Shown here in pieces: positions 1 to 7,819 of a DNA stretch of 9,498 nucleotides. Where the stretch lies: the NCBI GenBank assembly GCA_900555955.1, contig USNA01000024.1, positions 1 through 9,498 on the forward strand, in the 5' to 3' direction. Made by a program: the position numbers and the translations under genes. Under the pieces are notes generated by a model that had not been told where the DNA came from, did not search any database, and worked only from the letters and a program-made list of their open reading frames with translations. Each line of letters begins with the position of its first letter. Position 1 is the stretch's first letter. This DNA is from an uncultured Collinsella sp. Its GTDB lineage: Bacteria; Actinomycetota; Coriobacteriia; Coriobacteriales; Coriobacteriaceae.

Positions 1-71
1 GGTTCTGCCCCAACGGCGGCAGCGAAAACGGCGGCAAGTCCTGCAGCAACTGCGGAACGCCCAGGCCCTAG
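1..71 (+). CDS. 3' end of a gene encoding a protein with a C-terminal zinc-ribbon-like tail (partial)
   Basis: The window opens inside a reading frame (codons starting at position 3) that ends at TAG 69-71. The visible tail reads FCPNGGSENGGKSCSNCGTP followed by RP. This is the layout of the small zinc ribbons (CPxCG, about ten residues, CxxCG) found at the ends of many bacterial proteins. The first knuckle is damaged: the second Cys expected in CPNCG is Gly (GGC), leaving three of four ligands. The body of the protein lies outside the window, so its function cannot be named. The lipoprotein gene starts 81 bases downstream on the same strand, so the two may be co-transcribed. Confidence 0.6.
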   Translation, partial: FCPNGGSENGGKSCSNCGTPRP

Positions 72-87
72 CCCCTCTACCTGGTAA

Positions 88-113
88 GTGGCGGGGAGGT
101 CCGCCACCCCCGC
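88..113 (+). terminator. GC-rich hairpin after the zinc-ribbon gene, possible weak terminator
   Basis: Positions 88-94 pair with 101-107 (7 bp, 6-base loop). Alternatively 91-96 pair with 108-113 (GCGGGG with CCCCGC). The sequence after it is ATTTGCTTCT, with no proper T-run, so termination would be partial at best. It lies between the stop at 71 and the ribosome binding site at 141. Confidence 0.25.
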
Positions 114-152
114 ATTTGCTTCTATGGGTTTCGTTCGATAAAGGAGGACACC

Positions 153-995
153 ATGAAGACAACGTTCAAAAAGTCCGTACTCGCATTCCTGACATGCGTC
201 CTGGCGCTCGCCTTTGCCCTGACGGGCTGCAGCGGCGGCGGCAAAGACCCCAAGGCCAACTTTGTCGGCAGCTGGCAGTACTCGGGTGGAACCTTGGACG
301 GCGAAGAGCTCACCGATGAGTACATGGATATGCTCAAGGAGTGGGGCCTCAACTGTATCCTGATCCTCGACGAAGACGGCACGGGCGTCCTCGACATGTT
401 CCTTGAGGTCGCCGACCTGAAATGGGAGGCCAAGGACGCCACCACCGTAACGATTACCGCCGAAGATGAGTCGCACGACCTGAAGCTCAAGGACGACAAG
501 CTCGTCCTCGAGGTGGACGGCGACAAGCTCATCTTTACCAAGTCCGACAAGGACCTGTCCGGCACGGTGAAGAAGGATCGCGAGGCGGCCGAGAAGGAAG
601 AAGAGATCGATGAGGCCGTCGAAGACGACGACGTCCAGAGCGTCGAAATCTCCCCCGCCGTCACCGTCGCCGATGACGACCTGTGCACCATCACCATCAC
701 CGAGAAGTTCAAGGACGACTGGGGCGACATCGGCTTTGTCGTTAACATCACCAACAAGAGCGACAAGGACCTGACCTTCTACGCTCCCTCCGGCAAAACC
801 AATGTCAACGGCACCATGAAGGACCCCTGGTTCTCGGCTCACCTGATGCCCGGTACCAACGCCACCGAGGAATTCACGTTCTCGAACGGCGAGCTTGACA
901 GCCTTGACGACCTGGTCAACACGACCATCGGCATCGACGCCTACCTGACCGATTCCTACGAGGACGTCGCCTCCTACACCGCAACCATCGCGTAG
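153..995 (+). CDS. Secreted acidic lipoprotein, function unknown
   Basis: A 280-residue protein. AAGGAGG at 141-147 lies 5 bases before the ATG and fixes the start. The N-terminus is a lipoprotein signal peptide: basic residues (K2, K6, K7), a hydrophobic stretch to about residue 22, then the lipobox L-T-G-C with Cys26 as the lipidated residue. A Ser/Gly-rich tether follows. Residues about 36-135 begin NFVGSWQYSG and look like a small beta-rich, lipocalin-like domain with repeated Asp/Lys hairpin strands. Residues about 138-168 form a highly acidic, probably helical linker. Residues about 168-280 look like an Ig-like beta domain of the DUF4352/DUF5067 kind (FVVNITNKSDKDLTF is the typical core strand pair). 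It should sit on the outer face of the membrane. No enzymatic motif is visible. It may share a transcript with the zinc-ribbon gene, and a strong terminator follows. The lipoprotein call is secure; the domain family names are inferred. Confidence 0.9.
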   Translation: MKTTFKKSVLAFLTCVLALAFALTGCSGGGKDPKANFVGSWQYSGGTLDGEELTDEYMDMLKEWGLNCILILDEDGTGVLDMFLEVADLKWEAKDATTVTITAEDESHDLKLKDDKLVLEVDGDKLIFTKSDKDLSGTVKKDREAAEKEEEIDEAVEDDDVQSVEISPAVTVADDDLCTITITEKFKDDWGDIGFVVNITNKSDKDLTFYAPSGKTNVNGTMKDPWFSAHLMPGTNATEEFTFSNGELDSLDDLVNTTIGIDAYLTDSYEDVASYTATIA

Positions 996-1043
996 CGGCA
1001 CGTAACATCAGCCGCGGATTGGCGGACACATCCGCGCACACCA

Positions 1044-1084
1044 GACGGGGCCGCAGGAGTTGATCCTGCGGCCCCGTCGTTTTT
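1044..1084 (+). terminator. Intrinsic terminator of the lipoprotein gene
   Basis: A perfect 15-bp GC-rich stem (1044-1058 with 1064-1078), a 5-base loop (GTTGA), one G, then TTTTT at 1080-1084. It is 48 bases after the lipoprotein stop. The T-run is only on the plus-strand side, so it serves the plus strand and insulates the convergent response-regulator gene ending at 1105. A smaller 7-bp inverted repeat (1013-1019 with 1030-1036, CGCGGAT/ATCCGCG) precedes it. Confidence 0.92.
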
Positions 1085-1104
1085 ATGCCGATACGCGACG
1101 AGCT

Positions 1105-1725
1105 TTAGCGCTCCATATTGGGGACGATGCTGCCCTCGGTCACCGCATGCACGGCAAGACGCATGATGTTGTCGTAGCCGGTCTTGCTCAGGATCTCCGA
1201 GATGCGACGCTTGATGGTGCCCTCGCTCATAAACAGCTCGGCCGCAATCTCGCGACGGCTTTTGCCCTCGCAGGCAAGGCGCAAAATCGACAGCTCGACA
1301 TCGTCGAGAGCTGCCGTGCCCGAAAAAATGCTCTCGGGCGGCTTGGGAAACGTGCAATAGCCCGCCAGCGTGGAGCGCATCACGGCGAACAGCTCGTCGA
1401 TACCGACGTTCTTGTACACAAAGCTATCGACGCCCGCCTCGCGGGCCTGATCGACAAAGGTGATCTCGGGCATGCCGGTCATGATAATGATGCGACACTC
1501 GGGCAGCTGCTCCTTGATGCGCGCCGCCGCCACGATGCCGTTGGAATCATGCTCGGTGCATACGTCCATCAGTATCATGTCCGGACGCTCCTTGAGCGCG
1601 ACACCCAAGGCCTCGGAGGCATCGGCGATGGCGGAAACAACGGTCATATCGGGCTGATCGCCAACGGAGCGCGCCAGGCTCTCGCGCAGAATGGCCTGGT
1701 CTTCGACTATAAGGACGCGAATCAT
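1105..1725 (-). CDS. Two-component response regulator, NarL/LuxR family
   Basis: A 206-residue DNA-binding response regulator. The receiver domain (about 1-120) has the full catalytic set: acidic pair E8-D9, phosphoacceptor D54 (in MILMDVC), T83 and K105. A short linker leads to a LuxR/GerE-type helix-turn-helix (about 138-200); LSILRLACEGKSRREIAAEL and the recognition-helix segment SEGTIKRRI are typical. The length is normal for the family. Its ATG overlaps the TGA stop of the kinase gene (ATGA, 1722-1725), and AAAGGAGA at 1731-1738 lies inside the kinase gene, which settles the start. It is the last gene of a three-gene operon and should receive phosphate from the adjacent kinase. Target genes cannot be read from the window. 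No U-rich terminator follows on the minus strand before the convergent lipoprotein terminator. Confidence 0.95.
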   Translation of the reverse strand: MIRVLIVEDQAILRESLARSVGDQPDMTVVSAIADASEALGVALKERPDMILMDVCTEHDSNGIVAAARIKEQLPECRIIIMTGMPEITFVDQAREAGVDSFVYKNVGIDELFAVMRSTLAGYCTFPKPPESIFSGTAALDDVELSILRLACEGKSRREIAAELFMSEGTIKRRISEILSKTGYDNIMRLAVHAVTEGSIVPNMER

Positions 1726-3221
1726 GAGCTTCTCCTTTGGACCGTGGCGTTGGAGCCCAGCGGGATGGACACCTCAAGCGTAAAGGGCGGGGCGGCGTGG
1801 ACCTCCAGGCTGCCGCCCAAATCTTGTGCGACACGCCTCATACCAGGGATACCCGTTCCCTCGCGATACGATACGGGGGCCGGCGCGCCGTCATTAGAGA
1901 TGGTCATGCGCGCGATGTCGCATCCGTTCGACTCCTCCTGCCACAGGTGCACATGGACCTGGTGGGCCTGCGCGTGCTTGGTGGCGTTGGTCGAGGCCTC
2001 GCGGATAATCTGCAAAAAGGCCGCCGCGATACGTGTGTCCTCGGGAAGCGACCCCTCTACATCAATCTGCACGCTCACCAGACCAAAGGCATGAATGATA
2101 TCGCCAAGCTGCTCCGCCGGCTCGCTGTCGCCACCGCTGCGCAAGTCGTCGGAGATTGAGCGCAGCAGCGGATCGATCTGCTCGAGCGATTCGTCGTCAA
2201 GGCGACCCTCCTCCAAATAGCGATGAAGAATGGACAGGCGCTGACCGATCACATCGTGAACGCGGGCGCGCATACGTAGGTAGGCCGCATTGTCGGCAAC
2301 TTTTTTGACTTCTTCGATCTGGGCTTGGAGCTCTTGGCCCGCAAGCTCAAGCAGGTGGTTGGCTTGCGCCAAGCGGTCATGAGCATGCGCGTACTCTGTC
2401 ACATCAAGACCGATAATGCGCTCGAACGAACGGCCCGAAACCATAACACGATCGCACACAAATAGGCGAATCTCGGCGGGAGAGACCTCGACCACCGCCC
2501 GCGCCTCACCAAAGCGGTCCAGATTAATCCGCACGCGGTTCCTGCTGCTTTCGGGCATTTGCATGCTAAGTTTGCGCAGGTCGTTCCATGTGCCGCTCAT
2601 GTCGCGTAGATCGGTTGGCATATGAAGCTCCACCAGGTTTTTACGCATGCAGCGGTTCATGAGCAGCGGACGGCCCCTCGGGTCTAGATACAGGATGCCC
2701 ACGGGAATCACGTTGATGGTCTCGATCGTCGAGAATGCGGTGATATCCTCCTGGCGGTTACGGACGTCCATCAAGAGCGCCGCGATGGAACGGAACAGGA
2801 AGAACGCTCCCTCTGCGATAAGGACAACGGTCCACGCCGAGCCCATGGCAATCACCACCGGCGGTGTAACGGCGGCAACGAGCAGCAGCTCGACCAGCAT
2901 GACGGGGCGACGATAGTGCACCATAAGTACCACGCCATAGGCAAAGATCGCGGCATTGAGCCACAACGCTCCGCCCATTGCCCTGGCGCAAACGTCAAGC
3001 GGCGCCACCAGATACGAGCCAGACGACGCGAATAAGATGAGCGCCGAAATCATCAGGTGAAGCACAAGGCTCGCCTCGTAGGCGCAAATCACCTTACGGT
3101 TATAGGACGAGCGGCGCGATGCGATGAGCGGGACGTGGATCGTCTGCAGACACGCAGCCAGGGCAAAGACAACATCGAGCGCAACAATTTGGGGAAGAAT
3201 GAGCGAAATCTGCATCGTCAC
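1722..3221 (-). CDS. Membrane sensor histidine kinase, NarL-partner (HisKA_3/HATPase) type
   Basis: A 499-residue kinase. Residues 1 to about 150 hold five or six hydrophobic segments (about 7-33, 44-66, 84-101, 107-126, 129-150). Residues about 160-275 look like a degenerate PAS domain (NVIPVGILYLDPRGRPLLMN). A coiled coil (about 278-312) leads to the phosphoacceptor helix with H322 in RVHDVIGQRL. This matches the HDxxGxxL box of kinases that pair with NarL-type regulators, though the usual ERxRIARELHD lead-in is altered. The ATPase domain has an N-box (IIREASTNATKHA, N412), a G1 box (SNDG, D444) and a G2 box (GTGIPGM, about 455-461), so it looks active. The start is GTG at 3221, overlapping the TGA of the upstream gene; AGGG at 3229-3232 is spaced for the GTG better than for the ATG at 3215. 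It is in one operon with the regulator (4-base overlap). The signal sensed is unknown. Confidence 0.93.
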   Translation of the reverse strand: MTMQISLILPQIVALDVVFALAACLQTIHVPLIASRRSSYNRKVICAYEASLVLHLMISALILFASSGSYLVAPLDVCARAMGGALWLNAAIFAYGVVLMVHYRRPVMLVELLLVAAVTPPVVIAMGSAWTVVLIAEGAFFLFRSIAALLMDVRNRQEDITAFSTIETINVIPVGILYLDPRGRPLLMNRCMRKNLVELHMPTDLRDMSGTWNDLRKLSMQMPESSRNRVRINLDRFGEARAVVEVSPAEIRLFVCDRVMVSGRSFERIIGLDVTEYAHAHDRLAQANHLLELAGQELQAQIEEVKKVADNAAYLRMRARVHDVIGQRLSILHRYLEEGRLDDESLEQIDPLLRSISDDLRSGGDSEPAEQLGDIIHAFGLVSVQIDVEGSLPEDTRIAAAFLQIIREASTNATKHAQAHQVHVHLWQEESNGCDIARMTISNDGAPAPVSYREGTGIPGMRRVAQDLGGSLEVHAAPPFTLEVSIPLGSNATVQRRSS

Positions 3222-5017
3222 TCACCCGCCCTCGGCATCAAGACGATCATGCGCAGCTGGCCGGGCTCGCCCTCAAAGCGGTATGCCACGTTGCGTCCCT
3301 GCAGCGCGCTCTCGAGCTCTTGCGCAGCGGGCGTCTGCGAAAGATCTTCATCATCGTTGGAAAAAAGCGTGGCACGCAGCTCGACACTGCATCGGTCATG
3401 GTCGCCCAAGTGATACATAAGCGCCGGATGGTCGGTGGTATAGGCAAAAAACGCAAAGTCGTACACGCAGTCGTACAGGGCGCTTACCGTACTGGCGTGC
3501 AACGGGCGCCGTATGGCGATAATCGAGGCGCAATCGATATCGATGGTGCGCAGGTCGCTTGCGAGCTCGTTGGCAATGAGCTGAATGCGGTCGCGATCAA
3601 AACCGCTCTCCCCGTGCTGCGCCAACGTGAGCGACCCCTTGCGCTTGCAATAGGCGACGAGCATCTTGGCGCGCTGCAGCATGCGGTAACGCTCGTGCGA
3701 AGACGCTTCGTCGGTCAACGGCGGCAGCGAGCTCAGCAGGTCGTACATCCCTTCGAGCGCGCGGGCAAGCGCTTGGTCCACGTCTTGGACCAGCAAGGTC
3801 TCGGCTTCTTGATCTGCCAAATGCGTCTTAAGGTCGTAGTCGGCGGCGAGCAGCTCGTTTTGACGCTGCAGCTCCATGCGACGATGTGCCAGTTCACGGT
3901 TAAGCTCGTTGAACTCCGACACGTCTTGGGCAAGCAGCGCCGATCCACCCAGCAGCGGAAAGGCGCGATACATTACATCGGGATCGGACGCCACGGCAAA
4001 GGCATGGGCGCGGCCGTGCTCCTGGGTCCGCAACTCCTCGCGCACGCCTACCGGCATTGGCTTTGACACCGGCGTGGCATAGACCTCCTGCAGGTCGCGC
4101 GTTAGAACTTTGAGGTCGAGCGGTAAGGTGTCGAAGATGCCGGCGATGTCGTGATACGACGGAATGACACCGCAATCGAGACAGATTTCCATCGCCACCA
4201 CGCACAGGACGCAATAGACGAGCGAAAAGTTGAGCCTCCATGCCCAGGGCACGCGCAACGCATACGAAATGGCAAAGAATGCGCCACCCAGCAGTACGAG
4301 CGCCGCCGTGCCCGAGAAACGCTGGATGCGAAAGGATGAGGACCGACCAACCAGGATAAAAAAGGCCACGAAGTCAAAGGCCGTCCACACGAGGACGGCG
4401 AAATAACCCCAGCCGTACGTGTAATCGTTGCTCCAGGTGTCGCTTGTGCGGTCAAAGCGAAAGACCTGCTGGTGAAAATCGTTGGTGAGCACAAATCCGA
4501 TAAGCAGGATGGCCACAATCCACAGCGCAGCGCAGTAGCGGCGACCCAGGCGGTGTTGTTCCAGGCCTGCAAGGCGCAGACCACACAACTGGTAGAGCAG
4601 CGGAATGAGCGTCATGGGCACGTAGTACAGGTACCACAGCACGGTGGCATAGAACGGCGTGAACGACTTGTACTTGAGAATGACTTCGATCATCCACAGG
4701 GCGCAGATGGTGGCGATGGCAACAAGGCGGCGGCGCAACACGTAGTCCAAACAGCGCAGATAGACCGATACGCCCCAAATCGAAAATACAATTGCGGCGA
4801 CAAGCAACGGGAGAGAGCTCGAATGGACGAGCGCATCCACGACCTCTTCGGACGCCTCGCTATAGGCAGGCACGGCGTTAGAAAGTTTGGGTTCGAAGGC
4901 GAACAGCGCCGGCAAGACTGCCAAAAGCATGAGGAACAGCGCGGTGATGGCGCCGGCGATAGCGAAGACGCGGTGACGGTACACCTGATGTGTTATGCCA
5001 ACAAGGAATCGCGGCAT
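3218..5017 (-). CDS. 7TM-type membrane sensor with degenerate histidine-kinase-like cytoplasmic module
   Basis: From the ATG at 5017 the protein has 599 residues. About eight hydrophobic segments (roughly 17-41, 69-87, 99-115, 123-146, 161-178, 203-223, 236-254, 262-281) and the motif LTNDFHQQVFRF (177-188) followed by an aromatic YTYGWGYF match the N-terminal 7TM region of sensor kinases (HisKA_7TM). A linker and coiled coil follow (about 365-400). The C-terminal part (about 400-595) has the size and rhythm of a DHp plus ATPase module, but I find no H-box, no N-box (the aligned stretch reads LYDCVYDFAFFA) and no G boxes. It therefore probably senses or scaffolds for the true kinase encoded next to it, whose GTG overlaps this gene's TGA. 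The start is uncertain: the ATG at 5017 has GGCAGG upstream and leads straight into the first membrane segment; the ATG at 5101 and TTG at 5170 are in frame but lack a ribosome binding site. Confidence 0.82.
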   Translation of the reverse strand: MPRFLVGITHQVYRHRVFAIAGAITALFLMLLAVLPALFAFEPKLSNAVPAYSEASEEVVDALVHSSSLPLLVAAIVFSIWGVSVYLRCLDYVLRRRLVAIATICALWMIEVILKYKSFTPFYATVLWYLYYVPMTLIPLLYQLCGLRLAGLEQHRLGRRYCAALWIVAILLIGFVLTNDFHQQVFRFDRTSDTWSNDYTYGWGYFAVLVWTAFDFVAFFILVGRSSSFRIQRFSGTAALVLLGGAFFAISYALRVPWAWRLNFSLVYCVLCVVAMEICLDCGVIPSYHDIAGIFDTLPLDLKVLTRDLQEVYATPVSKPMPVGVREELRTQEHGRAHAFAVASDPDVMYRAFPLLGGSALLAQDVSEFNELNRELAHRRMELQRQNELLAADYDLKTHLADQEAETLLVQDVDQALARALEGMYDLLSSLPPLTDEASSHERYRMLQRAKMLVAYCKRKGSLTLAQHGESGFDRDRIQLIANELASDLRTIDIDCASIIAIRRPLHASTVSALYDCVYDFAFFAYTTDHPALMYHLGDHDRCSVELRATLFSNDDEDLSQTPAAQELESALQGRNVAYRFEGEPGQLRMIVLMPRAGE

Positions 5018-5130
5018 GGCGAAGAGCCTGCCACCCCTGGGATCCGCCACGGGTGCGGATCGGGCGGCCGCATGGCCAGTATGTCGCTCGCGGGTACCCA
5101 TAGTGCTTTTAGTGTACCGACAGATGGGTC
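5018..5130 (-). promoter_or_regulatory. Probable promoter/leader of the two-component operon
   Basis: This gap lies between the bglA hairpin and the first good start of the sensor gene. Reading the minus strand, TACACT (plus 5111-5116) is a plausible -10 box, but no good -35 lies 16-18 bases upstream. Transcription would begin near 5104, giving either an almost leaderless ATG at 5101 or a leader of about 85 bases to the ATG at 5017. Such a leader would contain a 7-bp inverted repeat (5041-5047 with 5055-5061, GATCCGC/GCGGATC) just upstream of the probable ribosome binding site. Confidence 0.3.
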
Positions 5131-5167
5131 GAAAAAGCGGGCCGCATGTCCCAAAATCCGCAGACGG

Positions 5168-5208
5168 CAAGGCGCCCGGTGAGCATTACCTGCTCGCCGG
5201 GCGCCTTG
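5168..5208 (-). terminator. Strong hairpin downstream of bglA, probable terminator
   Basis: Positions 5168-5184 pair with 5192-5208 (17 pairs including one G-T wobble) around a 7-base loop. It is 35 bases past the bglA stop and just before the two-component operon on the same strand. Neither side has a real T-run (TTGCCG on the minus strand), so the hairpin is certain but efficient intrinsic termination is not. Confidence 0.6.
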
Positions 5209-5243
5209 GTTAGGAGGCTATGAAGTCGAGCGTCTCAGCTTCC

Positions 5244-6688
<1,445 letters not shown>

Positions 6689-6720
6689 TCAATCCTTTCG
6701 CACGCTGTTGTCATAGGCTC

Positions 6721-6749
6721 AGTATCCCTGCAAACAACGCGTCGCTCAA
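6721..6749 (-). promoter_or_regulatory. Probable bglA promoter
   Basis: On the minus strand TTGAGC (plus 6744-6749) and GATACT (plus 6721-6726) are exactly 17 bases apart, each matching four of six consensus bases. An alternative pair, TTGTTT (6732-6737) and TATGAC (6710-6715), has 16-base spacing. Either would start transcription 20-35 bases before the ribosome binding site. No operator or antiterminator structure was recognised. Confidence 0.4.
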
Positions 6750-6831
6750 CGGCAATGGAGCAGGCAGATACTTCTTTTCGCGCGCGGGTGCCCGGCAACC
6801 GCCCCGTCTGACACTTTTTGATACCCGCCCG

Positions 6832-6876
6832 CCCCAACCACCACAAAGGGGACAGGCACCTTTATGGTGGTTGGGG
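6832..6876. repeat. Hairpin element with GGGGACAGGCACC core
   Basis: Positions 6832-6849 pair with 6859-6876 (17 of 18 pairs, one C-A mismatch) around the 9-base loop GGACAGGCA. The arms read CCCCAACCACCACAAAGG and its complement. There is no T-run on either side, so it is not an ordinary terminator. The core resembles a REP-like extragenic palindrome that I recall from many bacterial genomes, often as AAAGGTGCCTGTCCCC; that link is from memory. Confidence 0.8.
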
Positions 6877-6878
6877 GG

Positions 6879-6940
6879 CGGTTTGTCTCGATCTGTAACA
6901 GGTAGGCCGTCAAAATCGGGCTTGATGTTACAGATCGAGA
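6879..6940. repeat. Extragenic stem-loop repeat, copy 1
   Basis: The core is 6886-6940: two perfect 15-bp arms, TCTCGATCTGTAACA (6886-6900) and its complement (6926-6940), around a 25-base loop starting GGTAG. The shared flank CGGTTTG to its left (6879-6885) belongs to the repeat, since copy 2 has CGGTATG there. No T-run follows on either strand. It is a member of a repeat family, not a terminator. Confidence 0.9.
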
Positions 6941-6959
6941 TTTTCCGGGCGGCCCTTTA

Positions 6960-7021
6960 CGGTATGTCTCGATCCGTAACAGGTAGAGACGATTTAGCCC
7001 GCTAGATGTTATAGATCGAGA
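6960..7021. repeat. Extragenic stem-loop repeat, copy 2
   Basis: The core is 6967-7021, also 55 bases with a 25-base loop starting GGTAG, beginning 81 bases after copy 1. Arms 6967-6981 and 7007-7021 pair at 13 of 15 positions plus one G-T wobble, with one C-A mismatch. The arms differ from copy 1 by one substitution each, while most of the loop differs. It ends 9 bases downstream of the DUF4867 gene stop on the minus strand. Confidence 0.88.
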
Positions 7022-7030
7022 TGGAAGATT

Positions 7031-7675
7031 CTAGTCCACGGTGATGTCGAGGTTCTTGCCAATGAGACCTACGTAGCCACCCTCGGCAGCTTTGGGGCTG
7101 TCAGCATGGCAGAGGACCCACTTGTCGGCCTTCCAGTAGCAGTAGCTGTCACCGGCCGCGGGCATGTCGGCCGCAGCCTCGGGGCGCGGTCCATTGGTGC
7201 CGGCGGGCAGCGCCACCATCACCTGGAAGCCGCCGTCGTCGACCATGCAGGGCGTGTAGTGGAGCGTGGTGTTGAAGACTTCGACGACCGTACCCGCCGG
7301 CACGCGGAACGCCTTGACGCACGCGGTATCGAGCTTGCCGCCCTCGATCTCCCAACGATGTGCCACGAGCAGGATAAAGTCGCGTGCACCCAGGTTGAAC
7401 TCGCTGGCGCGGTGATACTCCAGGCAGTTGAGTCGTGTATTGTGGCCGTTGCACCAGCCCAACTGGAAGGGACGACCGCCAAACATGAGAAAGCCCAGTT
7501 TATCGACATCCTTGACGCCCTCGAGCTCCGGCGCGCTTGCTACGTACTTGCTGCCCTCGGGAATGGGCGTGGCTGAGAGCGCCTCGAGCACGGACGACGT
7601 GAGCTCGGACGGAACGTCATCCCAAACGTTGCCATAGGATTTGAACTCGGAATCGTTGACAGAGTAGATATGCAT
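7031..7675 (-). CDS. DUF4867 family protein, cupin-like, function unknown
   Basis: A 214-residue protein starting MHIYSVNDSEFKSYG. The ATG at 7675 is chosen because AGGAG (plus 7681-7685) lies 5 bases upstream and the family begins with this motif; an upstream in-frame start at 7777 would place the promoter inside the gene. Family features: FGGRPFQLGWCNGHNT (65-80), then LNCLEYHRASEFN (82-94) and FNTTLHYTPCMVD (134-146). The arrangement E86, H88, E92 and later H139 looks like a cupin metal-binding set and suggests a metal-dependent sugar-handling enzyme or epimerase-like fold, but this is inference. It has its own promoter and an operator-like repeat, is separated from luxS by a terminator, and appears monocistronic. 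The family call is from recognition of the motif pattern. Confidence 0.8.
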   Translation of the reverse strand: MHIYSVNDSEFKSYGNVWDDVPSELTSSVLEALSATPIPEGSKYVASAPELEGVKDVDKLGFLMFGGRPFQLGWCNGHNTRLNCLEYHRASEFNLGARDFILLVAHRWEIEGGKLDTACVKAFRVPAGTVVEVFNTTLHYTPCMVDDGGFQVMVALPAGTNGPRPEAAADMPAAGDSYCYWKADKWVLCHADSPKAAEGGYVGLIGKNLDITVD

Positions 7676-7684
7676 GTTCACTCC

Positions 7685-7720
7685 TGTTCGTAAATGTGAC
7701 TGTACGAACATTCTAGAACA
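7685..7720 (-). promoter_or_regulatory. Operator-like inverted repeat at the DUF4867 promoter
   Basis: TGTTCGTA (7685-7692) and TACGAACA (7703-7710) form a perfect 8-bp inverted repeat with a 10-base spacer. A third half-site GAACA (7716-7720) repeats the GAACA of 7706-7710 exactly 10 bp away, on the same DNA face. The repeat overlaps the end of the -10 box and the expected start site, the position of a repressor operator. The likely binder is a GntR, LacI or DeoR-type regulator; none is encoded in the window. Confidence 0.6.
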
Positions 7721-7738
7721 AACATGAGCGATTTTGAA
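7710..7738 (-). promoter_or_regulatory. Sigma-70-type promoter of the DUF4867 gene
   Basis: On the minus strand, TTCAAA (plus 7733-7738) and TAGAAT (plus 7710-7715) are 17 bases apart, matching four and five of six consensus bases. This AT-rich pocket stands out in GC-rich sequence. Transcription would start near 7703, giving a leader of about 28 bases. Confidence 0.7.
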
Positions 7739-7759
7739 TGCTCGTCCCGACCAATCAAC

Positions 7760-7790
7760 AAAAAGGCGCCCCCGCATAAGCGAAGGCGCC
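7760..7790 (-). terminator. Intrinsic terminator of luxS
   Basis: On the minus strand, GGCGCC-TT-CGC (plus 7790 to 7780) pairs with GCG-GG-GGCGCC (7775 to 7765) around a TTAT loop, followed by TTTTT (7764-7760). The two inner T-G pairs are wobbles only in the minus-strand RNA; in plus-strand RNA they become A-C mismatches. That and the T-run fix the direction. It lies 29 bases after the luxS stop. Confidence 0.9.
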
Positions 7791-7819
7791 CAATGCGCGC
7801 ATTTTGGGCGATAAAGCCC

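Noticed and set aside
72..152. Riboswitch before the lipoprotein gene
   Set aside because: Only one short GC hairpin in 81 bases; no known aptamer pattern.
1060..2094. Plus-strand open frame of 344 codons opposite the regulator and kinase genes
   Set aside because: It begins inside a terminator hairpin and is an antisense shadow of two well-supported genes.
3320..4066. Plus-strand open frame opposite the 7TM sensor gene
   Set aside because: No domain, no ribosome binding site, and the opposite strand codes for a coherent membrane protein.
6832..7021. CRISPR array
   Set aside because: Only two diverged repeats of a stem-loop with no uniform spacers and no cas gene nearby.
6879..7021. Intact insertion sequence or MITE with target duplications
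   Set aside because: No matching direct repeats flank the elements (left flanks match each other, right flanks do not), and no transposase is present; a mobile origin is only a possibility.
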